Translations under genes and position numbers: made by a program | The notes under the pieces: model-generated | What the model saw: the letters and a program-made list of their open reading frames with translations, nothing else | The model's database searches: none | What the model was told of the DNA's origin: nothing | Source of the DNA: JAPLJQ01 sp037143735 | GTDB taxonomy: Bacteria; Desulfobacterota; Syntrophia; Syntrophales; UBA2185 | NCBI GenBank assembly: GCA_037143735.1 | Contig: JBAWYD010000026.1 | Coordinates: forward strand, 1 to 23,866 | DNA: 23,866 nt | Reading direction: 5' to 3' | Part shown: one piece after another, positions 1-7,255 of the stretch | How the letters are laid out: each line of letters starts with the position of its first letter | Numbering within the stretch: position 1 is the first letter of the stretch

Positions 1-2
1 CT

Positions 3-257
3 GTCATGATCTTGAGCCACGATATCTTTAATGAACGTTCAGGTACCGTCATAGCTGTGGCAATCACAAGTCAGCCACAAAAGGCCGGGTTCCCACTGAC
101 CCTTGAGCTGAAGGCCGGGAATTTACCAAAGAAATCATGGATCAAGATCAGCCAAATCCGAACACTGTCCGTAGAGAGGATCGGAAAAGTCATCGGCAAG
201 GCATCTCTGGAAGAATTGACCCAAGTGATAGAAGGACTGAATGAAATTATTGCGTAA
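3..257 (+). CDS. MazF/PemK-type toxin (endoribonuclease), 5'-truncated by window edge
   Basis: This is the C-terminal part (about 84 residues) of a MazF/PemK/ChpA-family toxin. Such toxins are sequence-specific mRNA endoribonucleases that are normally neutralised by an antitoxin encoded just upstream. The visible sequence carries the family's core strand-turn-strand pattern: SHDIFNERSGTVIAVAITSQ near the start, then the GFPLTLEL and KSWIKISQIRTLSVERIG blocks, which match the PxxV.. and KxSxI.QIRTLDKxRL regions of the family. The frame is open to the left edge of the window, so the ATG at 6 is probably internal and the real start lies outside, as would any antitoxin. The TAA stop at 255-257 lies inside the attC-like palindrome that follows, which is typical of integron cassette genes; toxin-antitoxin modules are frequent cassette cargo. 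Family assignment is good. Activity cannot be judged from a fragment. Confidence 0.8.
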   Translation, partial: VMILSHDIFNERSGTVIAVAITSQPQKAGFPLTLELKAGNLPKKSWIKISQIRTLSVERIGKVIGKASLEELTQVIEGLNEIIA

Positions 258-314
258 CCAGGCGATGCCGCCAATCGCCGGGAAGCCCGGCTCTGGCTGA
301 ACTTATCGTTGGGC
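252..314 (+). other. attC-like integron recombination site 1
   Basis: This is a 63-bp imperfect palindrome between the toxin stop codon and the next gene. It begins with GCGTAAC (close to the R'' box RYYYAAC, one mismatch) and ends with GTTGGGC at 308-314 (an exact match to the R' box GTTRRRY). Inside, GCCGGG (277-282) pairs perfectly with CCCGGC (286-291) around an AAG loop, and GCCA (270-273) pairs with TGGC (294-297). The right half, with GGCTGAACT followed by the CGTTGGGC end, closely resembles the right half of known attC sites. The toxin stop codon overlaps the R'' box. The expected cassette junction is between G308 and T309. This is assigned by pattern only; pairing of the outer L boxes is weak. 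Confidence 0.55.
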
Positions 315-340
315 GAAGTAACCAAAAGAAGGGAATCTCT

Positions 341-1036
341 ATGGATCCGTATGTTACACAAGAAACCATTTCCGCTAAAGGAAAAAAGTGGCTGGAACAC
401 ATTACTCCGTTCAATACACACAATATGCACCTCAACAGGAACAAATCAGTGCTTCTTGTAATTGATATGCAGGACTTTTTTCTGGACCCCGCCTCCCCCA
501 CATTTACTTGTGGTGGCCTTGCTATTCTGCCAAATCTGAAAAAGGCAATTCATGCATTCCGACAAGCAGATCGTCCTGTGATTTTCACGAGGCATGTGCA
601 TCATCCTGATCGTCTCGACGCCGGAATCATGGGTTGGTGGTGGGAAGGCATGTGCATAGAGGGAAGCCCGGAAAGTGAAGTCCACCAGGATATATCTCCG
701 AAACAAAATGAGAAGGTTATATTCAAACACCGTTACTCGGCTTTTTACAATACTGACTTAGAAACAGTATTACGCTGTCTCAAAGCGGAAGATATTGTTA
801 TCGCGGGTATAATGACCAACATGTGTTGCGAATCTACTGCTCGCGATGCCTACTATCGAGATTATCGGGTATTTTTTCTCGCCGATGGAACAGGAAGCAT
901 CACCGAGGAGATGCATCTGGCGAGTCTGCTCAATCTTGCCTTTGGTTTCTCATGGGTGACGGACGTTGACACAGTTGTGGCACAATTGGGCAAAGAGACT
1001 TCGCCTGACAATTCGCTCCAGGGGGGGAAGCCCTGA
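341..1036 (+). CDS. Isochorismatase-family cysteine hydrolase (probable cassette gene)
   Basis: This 231-residue protein belongs to the isochorismatase-like cysteine hydrolase superfamily (nicotinamidases, N-carbamoylsarcosine amidases, isochorismatases and many uncharacterised members). The catalytic triad is visible: Asp42 in the strand LLVIDMQDFF, Lys129 in FKHRYSAF, and Cys162 in GIMTNMCCESTARDAYYRDY, with the cis-peptide-like GIMTN turn in front. The length is typical. The first 30 residues are an N-terminal extension before the first core strand. The substrate cannot be predicted, because the family motifs do not separate amidases from isochorismatases. The ATG at 341 has an AGAAGGGA ribosome site 7 bases upstream. 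The gene lies about 30 bp after one attC-like site, and its stop falls inside the next one, the layout of a promoterless integron cassette. Confidence 0.85.
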   Translation: MDPYVTQETISAKGKKWLEHITPFNTHNMHLNRNKSVLLVIDMQDFFLDPASPTFTCGGLAILPNLKKAIHAFRQADRPVIFTRHVHHPDRLDAGIMGWWWEGMCIEGSPESEVHQDISPKQNEKVIFKHRYSAFYNTDLETVLRCLKAEDIVIAGIMTNMCCESTARDAYYRDYRVFFLADGTGSITEEMHLASLLNLAFGFSWVTDVDTVVAQLGKETSPDNSLQGGKP

Positions 1037-1064
1037 AGCGCGCCCCTGAGCCAAATCGTTATGT
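1003..1064 (+). other. attC-like integron recombination site 2
   Basis: This is a 62-bp imperfect palindrome spanning the stop codon of the isochorismatase-like gene. The left end, GCCTGAC then AATTCGCTCCAG, is very close to the left half of well-known attC sites (GCCTAACAATTCGTTCAAG type). The right end, AATCGTTATGT (R'-like GTTATGT, one mismatch to GTTRRRY), closes the site. The left arm (1003-1024) pairs with the right arm (1043-1064) over most of its length with a few bulges, ending in GGGG/CCCC. A competing inner fold pairs CGCTCCAGGG (1014-1023) with CCCTGAAGCG (1031-1040), 9 of 10 bases. Its orientation and size match site 1. Beyond it begins an ordinary backbone gene, so this may be the last site of the array. 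Confidence 0.55.
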
Positions 1065-1082
1065 GATAATGAAGGAACACAT

Positions 1083-2030
1083 TTGTCAAAACCGGCGTTC
1101 TGGAAAAATGCGAAAAGATATTATGATCTGAAGAGCTTCTGGAGTAACCTCTTCGGGTGCAGGGTTTACAAACTGCCCATTGATGCGGGATTCACCTGTC
1201 CGAACCGGGACGGAACCGTTGCCACCGGGGGGTGCATCTATTGCGACGGCAGGGGTTCCCGTCTGAGGCAGGCGGGGCCGCTGCCGTCTGTGAACGAACA
1301 GATCCGCCGGGGCAGGGAGTATTACCGGAAACACAGACATGCGGGAAAATTTATCGCCTATTTCCAAACGTTTACGAATACTTACGGTCCCATTGACCTG
1401 TTAAGGCAACTTTATGACGAGGCCCTGGCCGAAGAGGACGTGATCGGCCTTTCCGTGGGCACGCGTCCCGATTGTATCCCGGATGATGTGATCGGACTTC
1501 TGCAAAACTACACGAAACAGTTCCATGTATGGCTGGAACTGGGTCTCCAGTCGATTCATGACAAGACACTTCAGGTCATCAACCGGGGACATGCTGCGGA
1601 AGTCTTTTTCGATGCTGTGCAAAGGGCCTCGGGAAAAAATATCCACATCTGCACCCATATCATCGTCGGTCTGCCCGGGGAGACACGTGAAGATATCATC
1701 GAAACGGCAAGGGTTCTGGCAACGCTTCCCATTCACGGCATCAAAATCCACGCCCTGCTCGCCTTAACGGGAACCCGAATGGGAGATCTCTATGAGCAGG
1801 GGAAGATCACCCTGATGGAAAAGGACGATTATGTTCAAACCGTCTGCGATATTCTGGAAATCCTGCCGCCGGAAATGGTCATTCAACGGTTGACCGCCGA
1901 CGGTTACCGGGATATTTTTCTCGCTCCCCCGTGGGCCATTAACAAAATGGACGTATTGAACGCCATTGACGGGGAACTTGATAAAAGGGATACGTACCAA
2001 GGGATATATTATCGTAGAAGAGATAAATAA
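1083..2030 (+). CDS. YhcC-type (TIGR01212 family) radical SAM protein
   Basis: This 315-residue protein is of the YhcC/TIGR01212 radical SAM family, a group related to the Elp3 radical SAM fold whose biochemical role is not firmly established. The opening FWSNLFGCRVYKLPIDAGF and the cluster motif are characteristic: Cys39, Cys51 and Cys54 form a C-x11-C-x2-C pattern (TCPNRDG...GGCIYC) instead of the usual CxxxCxxC, as in this family. Further family blocks follow: QTFTNTYGP, VGTRPDC, WLELGLQS, HIIVGLPGET, and a C-terminal QRLTADGYRD segment. The start is a TTG at 1083 with GAAGGA at 1071-1076, six bases upstream; no better ATG exists. hisH follows after 19 bases on the same strand. It lies directly beyond attC-like site 2 and looks like backbone rather than cassette cargo, since no attC follows it. 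Confidence 0.9.
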   Translation: MSKPAFWKNAKRYYDLKSFWSNLFGCRVYKLPIDAGFTCPNRDGTVATGGCIYCDGRGSRLRQAGPLPSVNEQIRRGREYYRKHRHAGKFIAYFQTFTNTYGPIDLLRQLYDEALAEEDVIGLSVGTRPDCIPDDVIGLLQNYTKQFHVWLELGLQSIHDKTLQVINRGHAAEVFFDAVQRASGKNIHICTHIIVGLPGETREDIIETARVLATLPIHGIKIHALLALTGTRMGDLYEQGKITLMEKDDYVQTVCDILEILPPEMVIQRLTADGYRDIFLAPPWAINKMDVLNAIDGELDKRDTYQGIYYRRRDK

Positions 2031-2049
2031 AATTAATGAAGGATGGGAA

Positions 2050-2685
2050 ATGATCGGTATTGTCGATTATAAAGCGGGAAATCTGACCAGCGTGGCCAGG
2101 GCGCTCCGCTATCTGGGAAAACCCTGCCGGATCAGTGATGATCCAGAGGTGCTGTCGCAGTCAAGCCATATTGTCTTTCCCGGCGTCGGCGCGGCGGGGG
2201 AGGCCATAGCAAACCTCCGGCAGAGCGGCCTGGATCAATGGATCCCGGTGTGGCTTGAGAAAGGAAAACCCATGCTGGGCATCTGTCTCGGCACACAGGT
2301 CATCTTTGAATACAGCGAAGAGAACCATACGCCCTGTCTGGGCATCGTGGCAGGCAGTGTCAGGCGATTTCCGGAAGATATTGAACAGGACGGCCTGCCG
2401 CTGAAAATACCACACATGGGGTGGAATCACGTGTCGTTTCAAAAAGATCACCCCGTGTTTCAGGAACTTCCCGACGGCGCTGAATTCTACTTCGTCCATT
2501 CCTATTATCCGTCTCCTGCAGACGATCGCCGGGTCGTCGGGTGGACCGATTACGGCATCAAGTTTTGCGCCGCCGTCGCCTTCAAAAACCTCGTGGCCGT
2601 GCAATTTCACCCGGAAAAAAGCGGGAGACCGGGGCTGCAGATCCTGGAAAACTTCTGCCGATGGGGAGGGAAATATGTTGAGTAA
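2050..2685 (+). CDS. hisH: Imidazole glycerol phosphate synthase, glutaminase subunit HisH
   Basis: This 211-residue class I glutamine amidotransferase hydrolyses glutamine and passes ammonia to HisF for synthesis of imidazole glycerol phosphate and AICAR in histidine biosynthesis. The N-terminus IGIVDYKAGNLTSV is the HisH signature. The catalytic Cys79 sits in the nucleophile elbow LGICLGTQ, and His187 and Glu189 in VQFHPEKSG complete the triad; GVGAAGEAI forms the oxyanion strand region. The ATG at 2050 was chosen because homology begins there and GAAGGATGG precedes it; the longer in-frame ATG at 1966 would extend into the upstream gene. The 3' end overlaps hisF by 11 bases, implying translational coupling. 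No other his genes are in the window. Confidence 0.96.
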   Translation: MIGIVDYKAGNLTSVARALRYLGKPCRISDDPEVLSQSSHIVFPGVGAAGEAIANLRQSGLDQWIPVWLEKGKPMLGICLGTQVIFEYSEENHTPCLGIVAGSVRRFPEDIEQDGLPLKIPHMGWNHVSFQKDHPVFQELPDGAEFYFVHSYYPSPADDRRVVGWTDYGIKFCAAVAFKNLVAVQFHPEKSGRPGLQILENFCRWGGKYVE

Positions 2686-3454
2686 ACGGATCATTCCTTG
2701 CCTGGACGTCCGCAACGGGAAGCTCACAAAAGGCATCAAATTCAAGGGCAACGTCGACATCGGCGATCCCGTGGAGGCGGCGCGGGAATATTATGAACAG
2801 GGGGCCGACGAAATCGTCTTTTATGACATTACAGCGTCATCCGACGGCCGGGATATCATGATCGACGTGGTCAGGCGGGTGGCTGAAACCATTTTCATTC
2901 CCTTTTCCGTCGGCGGCGGCATCCGCACCGTTGAGGACATGAGACGGGTTATCCTGGCCGGTGCAGAAAAAATAAGCATCAACTCCGAGGCGGTGCAGAA
3001 TCCGCCGCTGATTGCAGAAGGGGCCAGGGCCTTCGGCAGCCAGTGCATCGTTCTTGGCATGGATGTGAAAACGGTAGCCCCGTCCGCAAAGACGCCATCT
3101 GGTTATGAAATGGTCATTCACGGGGGCCGGAAATTTACAGGGATTGATGCCCTGTGGTGGGCGAAAGAGGCGGAAAATCTCGGGGCGGGGGAAATCTGCC
3201 TGAATTCCATCGACGCCGACGGCACACAGGAAGGATATGAAATTGACCTGACCCATCTTATTTCTACGAACGTCCGTATCCCAGTCATTGCTTCAGGAGG
3301 AGCGGGAAAACCGGAACATCTCCTCGATGTTCTGACACGGGGCAGGGCCGATGCCGCCCTTATCGCATCGATGGTTCATTACAGGACATACACCATTCAG
3401 GATATTAAAACCTATCTTGATGGTCAGGGTGTAAAAATGAGAATGATCTGGTAA
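2675..3454 (+). CDS. hisF: Imidazole glycerol phosphate synthase, cyclase subunit HisF
   Basis: This 259-residue (beta/alpha)8 barrel is the cyclase partner of HisH. It converts PRFAR plus ammonia to imidazole glycerol phosphate and AICAR. Both catalytic aspartates are present: Asp11 in RIIPCLDVRNGK and Asp130 in VLGMDVK. Phosphate-binding loops are visible at SVGGGIRT and IASGGAGKPEHL. The strand-7 motif reads NSIDADGT where many homologues have TSIDADGT or TSMDRDGT. Length is normal (252-259). The ATG at 2675 overlaps the hisH reading frame by 11 bases; the ribosome site GGGAGGG lies inside hisH. The Asp residues and canonical sequence argue for true histidine biosynthesis rather than the HisF-like partner of LPS amidation systems, although this cannot be excluded because the gene lies outside a full his operon. 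Confidence 0.96.
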   Translation: MLSKRIIPCLDVRNGKLTKGIKFKGNVDIGDPVEAAREYYEQGADEIVFYDITASSDGRDIMIDVVRRVAETIFIPFSVGGGIRTVEDMRRVILAGAEKISINSEAVQNPPLIAEGARAFGSQCIVLGMDVKTVAPSAKTPSGYEMVIHGGRKFTGIDALWWAKEAENLGAGEICLNSIDADGTQEGYEIDLTHLISTNVRIPVIASGGAGKPEHLLDVLTRGRADAALIASMVHYRTYTIQDIKTYLDGQGVKMRMIW

Positions 3455-3474
3455 TGGAGTGCGGTGAATCCCCC

Positions 3475-3503
3475 TTGACTATTATACTTGACGGGATTAT
3501 ATC
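3475..3503 (+). promoter_or_regulatory. Candidate sigma70-type promoter upstream of pdxST
   Basis: TTGACT (3475-3480) and TATATC (3498-3503) are separated by 17 bases, a reasonable match to the TTGACA/TATAAT consensus. It lies just after the hisF stop and would give a leader of roughly 170 bases containing the REP-like palindrome before pdxS. This is assigned from sequence only. Confidence 0.35.
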
Positions 3504-3579
3504 TTATGTCATAAGAATCAATAAAAATAACTTCTTCAATGTCGGTAAGTTCTTAATAAGTGATTATTTGTTTCCTTTT

Positions 3580-3648
3580 GTCATTTCGGTGAAAGCCGGA
3601 ATCCATTGTTTTCAAGACTTTCTGGACACCGGCTTGCGCCGGCGTGAC
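3580..3648. repeat. REP/MITE-like dispersed palindrome
   Basis: This is a 69-bp element with imperfect terminal inverted repeats: the left arm 3580-3605 and right arm 3623-3648 match at 19 of 26 positions when one is reverse-complemented, around a 17-base centre. The wording (GTCATT...GAAAGCCGGAATCCA ... TGGACACCGGCTTGCGCCGGCGTGAC) is that of the widespread extragenic repeat family whose translation reads like VIPAKAGIQ..LDPGFRRDD. It sits in the hisF-pdxS gap. Only one copy is in this window, so its repetitive nature is inferred from resemblance. Confidence 0.55.
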
Positions 3649-3683
3649 AGCGGGGGAGACGTTTTAAGGGGGGGCTAAATAAA

Positions 3684-4565
<882 letters not shown>

Positions 4566-5216
4566 ATGATAGGCGTTCTCGATCTTCAGGGTGGGGTTGT
4601 TGAACACATTGACCACCTGGAACGCCTTGGCATCTCCGGTAAACCGGTCAAAGAACCGACTGATCTGAAAAATCTGGCAGGACTCATCATTCCCGGCGGC
4701 GAAAGCACCTGCATTTCCCGGCTGATCCACATTTTCGGCGTTAAGGACGCCATCATACGTGAGTTCAAGCGGGGAATGAAAATCTGGGGAACCTGTGCGG
4801 GCGCCATCCTTCTTGCGAAGACCGTTGTCGATGAAGCGCCCTGTCTCGGCCTTATCGATCTTGACATCGAACGCAACAGTTTCGGGAGCCAGCTGGACAG
4901 TTTTGCATGCGAGGCCGTCATTTTGCCCATCTCACCTGATCCGGTCCCCCTCATCTTCATCCGGGCACCCAAGATTCTCCGGGTCGGCCCCGGAGTGAAG
5001 GCGCTCTTCCAGATGGACGATTACATCGCTGCTGCGGAAAGCCCGGAGGTACTGGCCACGATCTTCCATCCCGAACTGACGGGGTGCGTCGCATTTCACA
5101 GGTACTTCGCCCGTAAATGCGGTCTTGATCCTCTCGATGAATCCAGAATTCCAGCCGTTGACGCCGCGTGGAACAATAAAAGCTGGACCCGTCTCGCCCG
5201 TATTGCGCGTGCCTGA
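4566..5216 (+). CDS. pdxT: Pyridoxal 5'-phosphate synthase, glutaminase subunit PdxT
   Basis: This 216-residue class I glutaminase supplies ammonia to PdxS. Family motifs are present in order: VLDLQGGVVEH at the N-terminus (usually ALQGxxxEH), IIPGGEST at 41-48, catalytic Cys77 in WGTCAGAILLA, RNSFGSQLDSF, FIRAP, and His168/Glu170 in IFHPELT. The ATG starts directly after the pdxS TAA with zero spacing. The protein is about 20 residues longer than most PdxT proteins because of a C-terminal tail after FHRYFARKCGL; that tail has no recognisable motif. The gene to its right is convergent, separated by about 80 bases. A bulged 9-bp hairpin (5218-5253) directly after the stop lacks a T-run. Confidence 0.96.
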   Translation: MIGVLDLQGGVVEHIDHLERLGISGKPVKEPTDLKNLAGLIIPGGESTCISRLIHIFGVKDAIIREFKRGMKIWGTCAGAILLAKTVVDEAPCLGLIDLDIERNSFGSQLDSFACEAVILPISPDPVPLIFIRAPKILRVGPGVKALFQMDDYIAAAESPEVLATIFHPELTGCVAFHRYFARKCGLDPLDESRIPAVDAAWNNKSWTRLARIARA

Positions 5217-5297
5217 ACCGGTCATGGTAATGGATCAGGTCTCAACCATCCGGGAAGGCGTCACGGAACTGGAGCTGGCGGCTGCCGGTGAAAATGC

Positions 5298-5843
5298 TCA
5301 CCATTCTGCTCCGCTTGTATTTCTCCCGTCATGAAGAAATGCCATGTCAAGCAAAAATTCACACGCATCAGAAGAGAAGGGTTGAAAATTTTCCACATGT
5401 GATAAAGTAAGAAACATGGGGGCATAGGGGATAGCCCTTCCCAGCGCTTCAGATTTTTCTGAATGGAAACCCAGCCTCTTATATATATGAACGGAACTGG
5501 GAAGGGCATTGACAGTGAGTTCAGACAGGTCCGGGTTATGTTTTACACAGAGATTCAATGCCCGTTGCAGCAATTTTCTGCCGACGCCTCTTTGCCGGTA
5601 TTGTTTTTCAACACAGAACAAAGATATATGATTATATTCTCTTATTTCAATCGTTCCTATAATCTGATCCTCCGTTTCAGCAATGAGAACGAAGTGTTTT
5701 ATCCGGGAACGGCTCTCGATCCGGTCCGGTTGAATGCACTTCAGAAACTCCCAAACCCCCTCTTCCAGGTAATCGTGGGCGACGAATTCATTCATCATGC
5801 GAATGACAAGATCAGAAAACTCCGTCTTTTCATCGTGTTTCAT
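5298..5843 (-). CDS. GNAT-family N-acetyltransferase
   Basis: This 181-residue GCN5-related acetyltransferase transfers an acetyl group from acetyl-CoA to an unidentified amine. The fold is recognisable: strand FVLIAETEDQIIGTIEIREYNHISLFCVEKQYRQRG in the central part (shown by its IIGTIEIREY and LFCVEKQYR strands), the acetyl-CoA pyrophosphate loop RQRGVGR at residues 83-89, the following helix KLLQRAL, then LTVNALPSSVHIYKRLGF, the typical motif B (N..A...Y...GF). The ATG at 5843 was preferred; an in-frame TTG four codons upstream has no better ribosome site. It is transcribed convergently toward pdxT and is not obviously linked to its neighbours. The substrate cannot be inferred. Confidence 0.85.
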   Translation of the reverse strand: MKHDEKTEFSDLVIRMMNEFVAHDYLEEGVWEFLKCIQPDRIESRSRIKHFVLIAETEDQIIGTIEIREYNHISLFCVEKQYRQRGVGRKLLQRALNLCVKHNPDLSELTVNALPSSVHIYKRLGFHSEKSEALGRAIPYAPMFLTLSHVENFQPFSSDACEFLLDMAFLHDGRNTSGAEW

Positions 5844-6040
5844 AAATCCGGCCAAAGATGTTTGAAAGGTTAATGGTTAATTTTCTCTAAAACATCTCGA
5901 AATGACAAAGGACGCGGAAACGAATGCCGTTTTTAGAAGAGAGGGGGAACAGGAACCTTTTCAGTCGCGGAGTGCAGAATAAGCAACTCTCAAGAAATGT
6001 CGCAACTCACAACATGAGGAGAAATCAGATGGATAGGGAT

Positions 6041-6069
6041 TTCCTGTCAGCTAAGAGCGCTGACAGGAA
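6041..6069. repeat. Perfect 11-bp stem hairpin
   Basis: TTCCTGTCAGC (6041-6051) is followed by a 7-base loop and its exact reverse complement GCTGACAGGAA (6059-6069). No T-run follows on either strand, so it is not a standard intrinsic terminator. It could be an operator, a structured RNA element or a mobile-element end. Confidence 0.5.
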
Positions 6070-6156
6070 GGTTGTATGATGAATTTGATAATCACTTGCC
6101 CTCCCAGGTTCCTAAAGAAACAGATAGTGGCGAAATGATCAAAGAATAAGTCAACA

Positions 6157-6171
6157 GCAACAGTGTGTTGC
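6157..6171 (-). terminator. Weak candidate terminator after the Rho_N-like gene
   Basis: GCAACA-GTG-TGTTGC is a perfect 6-bp stem with a 3-base loop located 8 bases beyond the stop of the gene at 6180-6530. On the minus strand it is followed by a moderately T-rich but interrupted stretch. The stem is short, so this is tentative. Confidence 0.25.
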
Positions 6172-6179
6172 GATCTATT

Positions 6180-6530
6180 TCAGGCTTGGACCACCCGTCG
6201 CGTTTGTTTTTTCAGACGACTGATCCGGCGACGCAAAAAACTCACCTTTTTCCCTTCTTTGTTTTCCCGGGCCGCCATTTTCTCATCTTTAAAATGTCTG
6301 ATCTTTACCTTCATTTCCTGCTTGGTTTTCAACTTTTCACTATCCTTAACCTTATTTGCCGGTTCTTCGTCTTTGATCCCTTTTGCTTTCTTGATAAAAG
6401 CAACCAGTTCTTCCTTTTTCATATCATGAACTGAGGTGGTTCTTGGAAATTCAAGGGCAATCGCCTTCAATTCCTTGACAGTCATCTTTTCCAATGGCTT
6501 GGCTTCCTTTTTTTTGATCTCTTCGGCCAT
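6180..6530 (-). CDS. Small Lys/Arg-rich protein with Rho_N/SAP-like N-terminal domain
   Basis: This 116-residue, strongly basic protein has an N-terminal block (about 14-48: KMTVKELKAIA...MKKEELVAFIKKAKG) with the helix-turn-helix pattern of Rho N-terminal/SAP-like/HeH nucleic-acid-binding domains. A charged linker rich in K and E follows, and then an Arg/Lys-rich tail (FLRRRISRLKKQTRRV). A role in binding RNA or DNA is inferred; nothing more specific can be said. The ATG at 6530 is fixed by GGAGG ending nine bases upstream; an in-frame TTG abuts that site and is rejected. It lies 62 bases after the MCE-operon lipoprotein on the same strand and could be the last gene of that transcript, but it has its own strong ribosome site. 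Confidence 0.7.
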   Translation of the reverse strand: MAEEIKKKEAKPLEKMTVKELKAIALEFPRTTSVHDMKKEELVAFIKKAKGIKDEEPANKVKDSEKLKTKQEMKVKIRHFKDEKMAARENKEGKKVSFLRRRISRLKKQTRRVVQA

Positions 6531-6592
6531 TTTTAACAACCTCCTTGCCTGATTTTAACTGCAACGGTTAAATATCCATAATCTTTCACAGA

Positions 6593-7255
6593 CTAATTCT
6601 TTATGAGTTCAATCTTGTTTCGAATCGTTGTCGCTTTTTCCATATCCTTTTGTATTTCATAAAAAGACAGGAGCTTTTCAAGATAAACGAGGAGGGCTTT
6701 CTTCCATCCGTTTCTTGAAGCCGTGTCGATGGCGGGTTTCAAACACCCCTCGTCACATTTATCCTGCTTTACAAGAAAGCCCGCCGCGATCAGCTTTGAA
6801 AGAGGGTCCTCCATTTTTGAAATTTCACCCGACATATCAGCAAACCTGCCGCTACGGTAAGCCATGAAGAAACCCTGATATTGTACCGGCAGCAGTTTTT
6901 CTTCCACGTGAGCCGTGTCCCCGCTTAAAAATTTATGGAAGCTTCGGTTTTGAGGAACCGGCTGCGCAACGTCTATCCTCAGGTATTCCCGGTCATCAAT
7001 TTTTTCAAGCACAGCCGTCTGTACGGCACATTTCGTGAGATAGGCCCTTGCAAGAATGTCGAGGTCACCGCTTTTCTTAATTTCTTCAACGGCTTTGTTG
7101 AAATGAATCTCTGCGATTTGAGTTTTGCCGGCCAGATAGTTTGCTCTAAAATTATCCAGTTGATTAAATGCCGCATTCGTCCAGTCAGGAATCGGTTTTG
7201 ACCCGCATCCGGCAATCAACATCAGGAAAACAAACGCAATGATATTTTTTTTCAT
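6593..7255 (-). CDS. Lipoprotein of the MCE (Mla-like) operon
   Basis: This 220-residue predicted lipoprotein has a short basic N-terminus MKKN, a hydrophobic stretch IIAFVFLMLIAG, and lipobox LIAGC giving lipid-modified Cys17 (next residue Gly, so outer-membrane sorting is plausible if Lol rules hold). The mature part is mostly alpha-helical with a tetratricopeptide-like feel (AEIHFNKAVEEIKKSGDLDILARAYLTKCA; KKALLVYLEKLLSFYEIQ), though no formal repeat is clear. It overlaps the MlaD-like gene by four bases (ATGA), so it is co-translated with it. I infer a role as an accessory periplasmic or outer-membrane component of the lipid transporter, analogous in position to the lipoproteins found in other MCE loci. 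It is not homologous in any obvious way to MlaA or MlaC. Confidence 0.75.
   Translation of the reverse strand: MKKNIIAFVFLMLIAGCGSKPIPDWTNAAFNQLDNFRANYLAGKTQIAEIHFNKAVEEIKKSGDLDILARAYLTKCAVQTAVLEKIDDREYLRIDVAQPVPQNRSFHKFLSGDTAHVEEKLLPVQYQGFFMAYRSGRFADMSGEISKMEDPLSKLIAAGFLVKQDKCDEGCLKPAIDTASRNGWKKALLVYLEKLLSFYEIQKDMEKATTIRNKIELIKN

Larger units (their letters stand above)
5844..6179. other. Gene-poor interval with one hairpin and a possible gene remnant
   Basis: No convincing gene lies in this 336-base gap. It holds the perfect hairpin at 6041-6069 and a small palindrome at 6157-6171. An open frame from 6018 to 6149 (+ strand, 43 codons) ends in an acidic, coding-like stretch, DEFDNHLPSQVPKETDSGEM, but has no ATG and no ribosome site; it could be the 3' end of a decayed gene. 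I do not recognise its family. Confidence 0.4.

Noticed and set aside
3454..3678. 74-codon open frame overlapping the hisF stop
   Set aside because: It runs through the REP-like palindrome and reads like its usual spurious translation (VKAGIHCFQDFLDTGLRRRDS); no ribosome site.
5463..5873. 136-codon frame on the + strand
   Set aside because: It is antisense to the GNAT gene, which has clear acetyl-CoA binding motifs; no family resemblance in the + frame.
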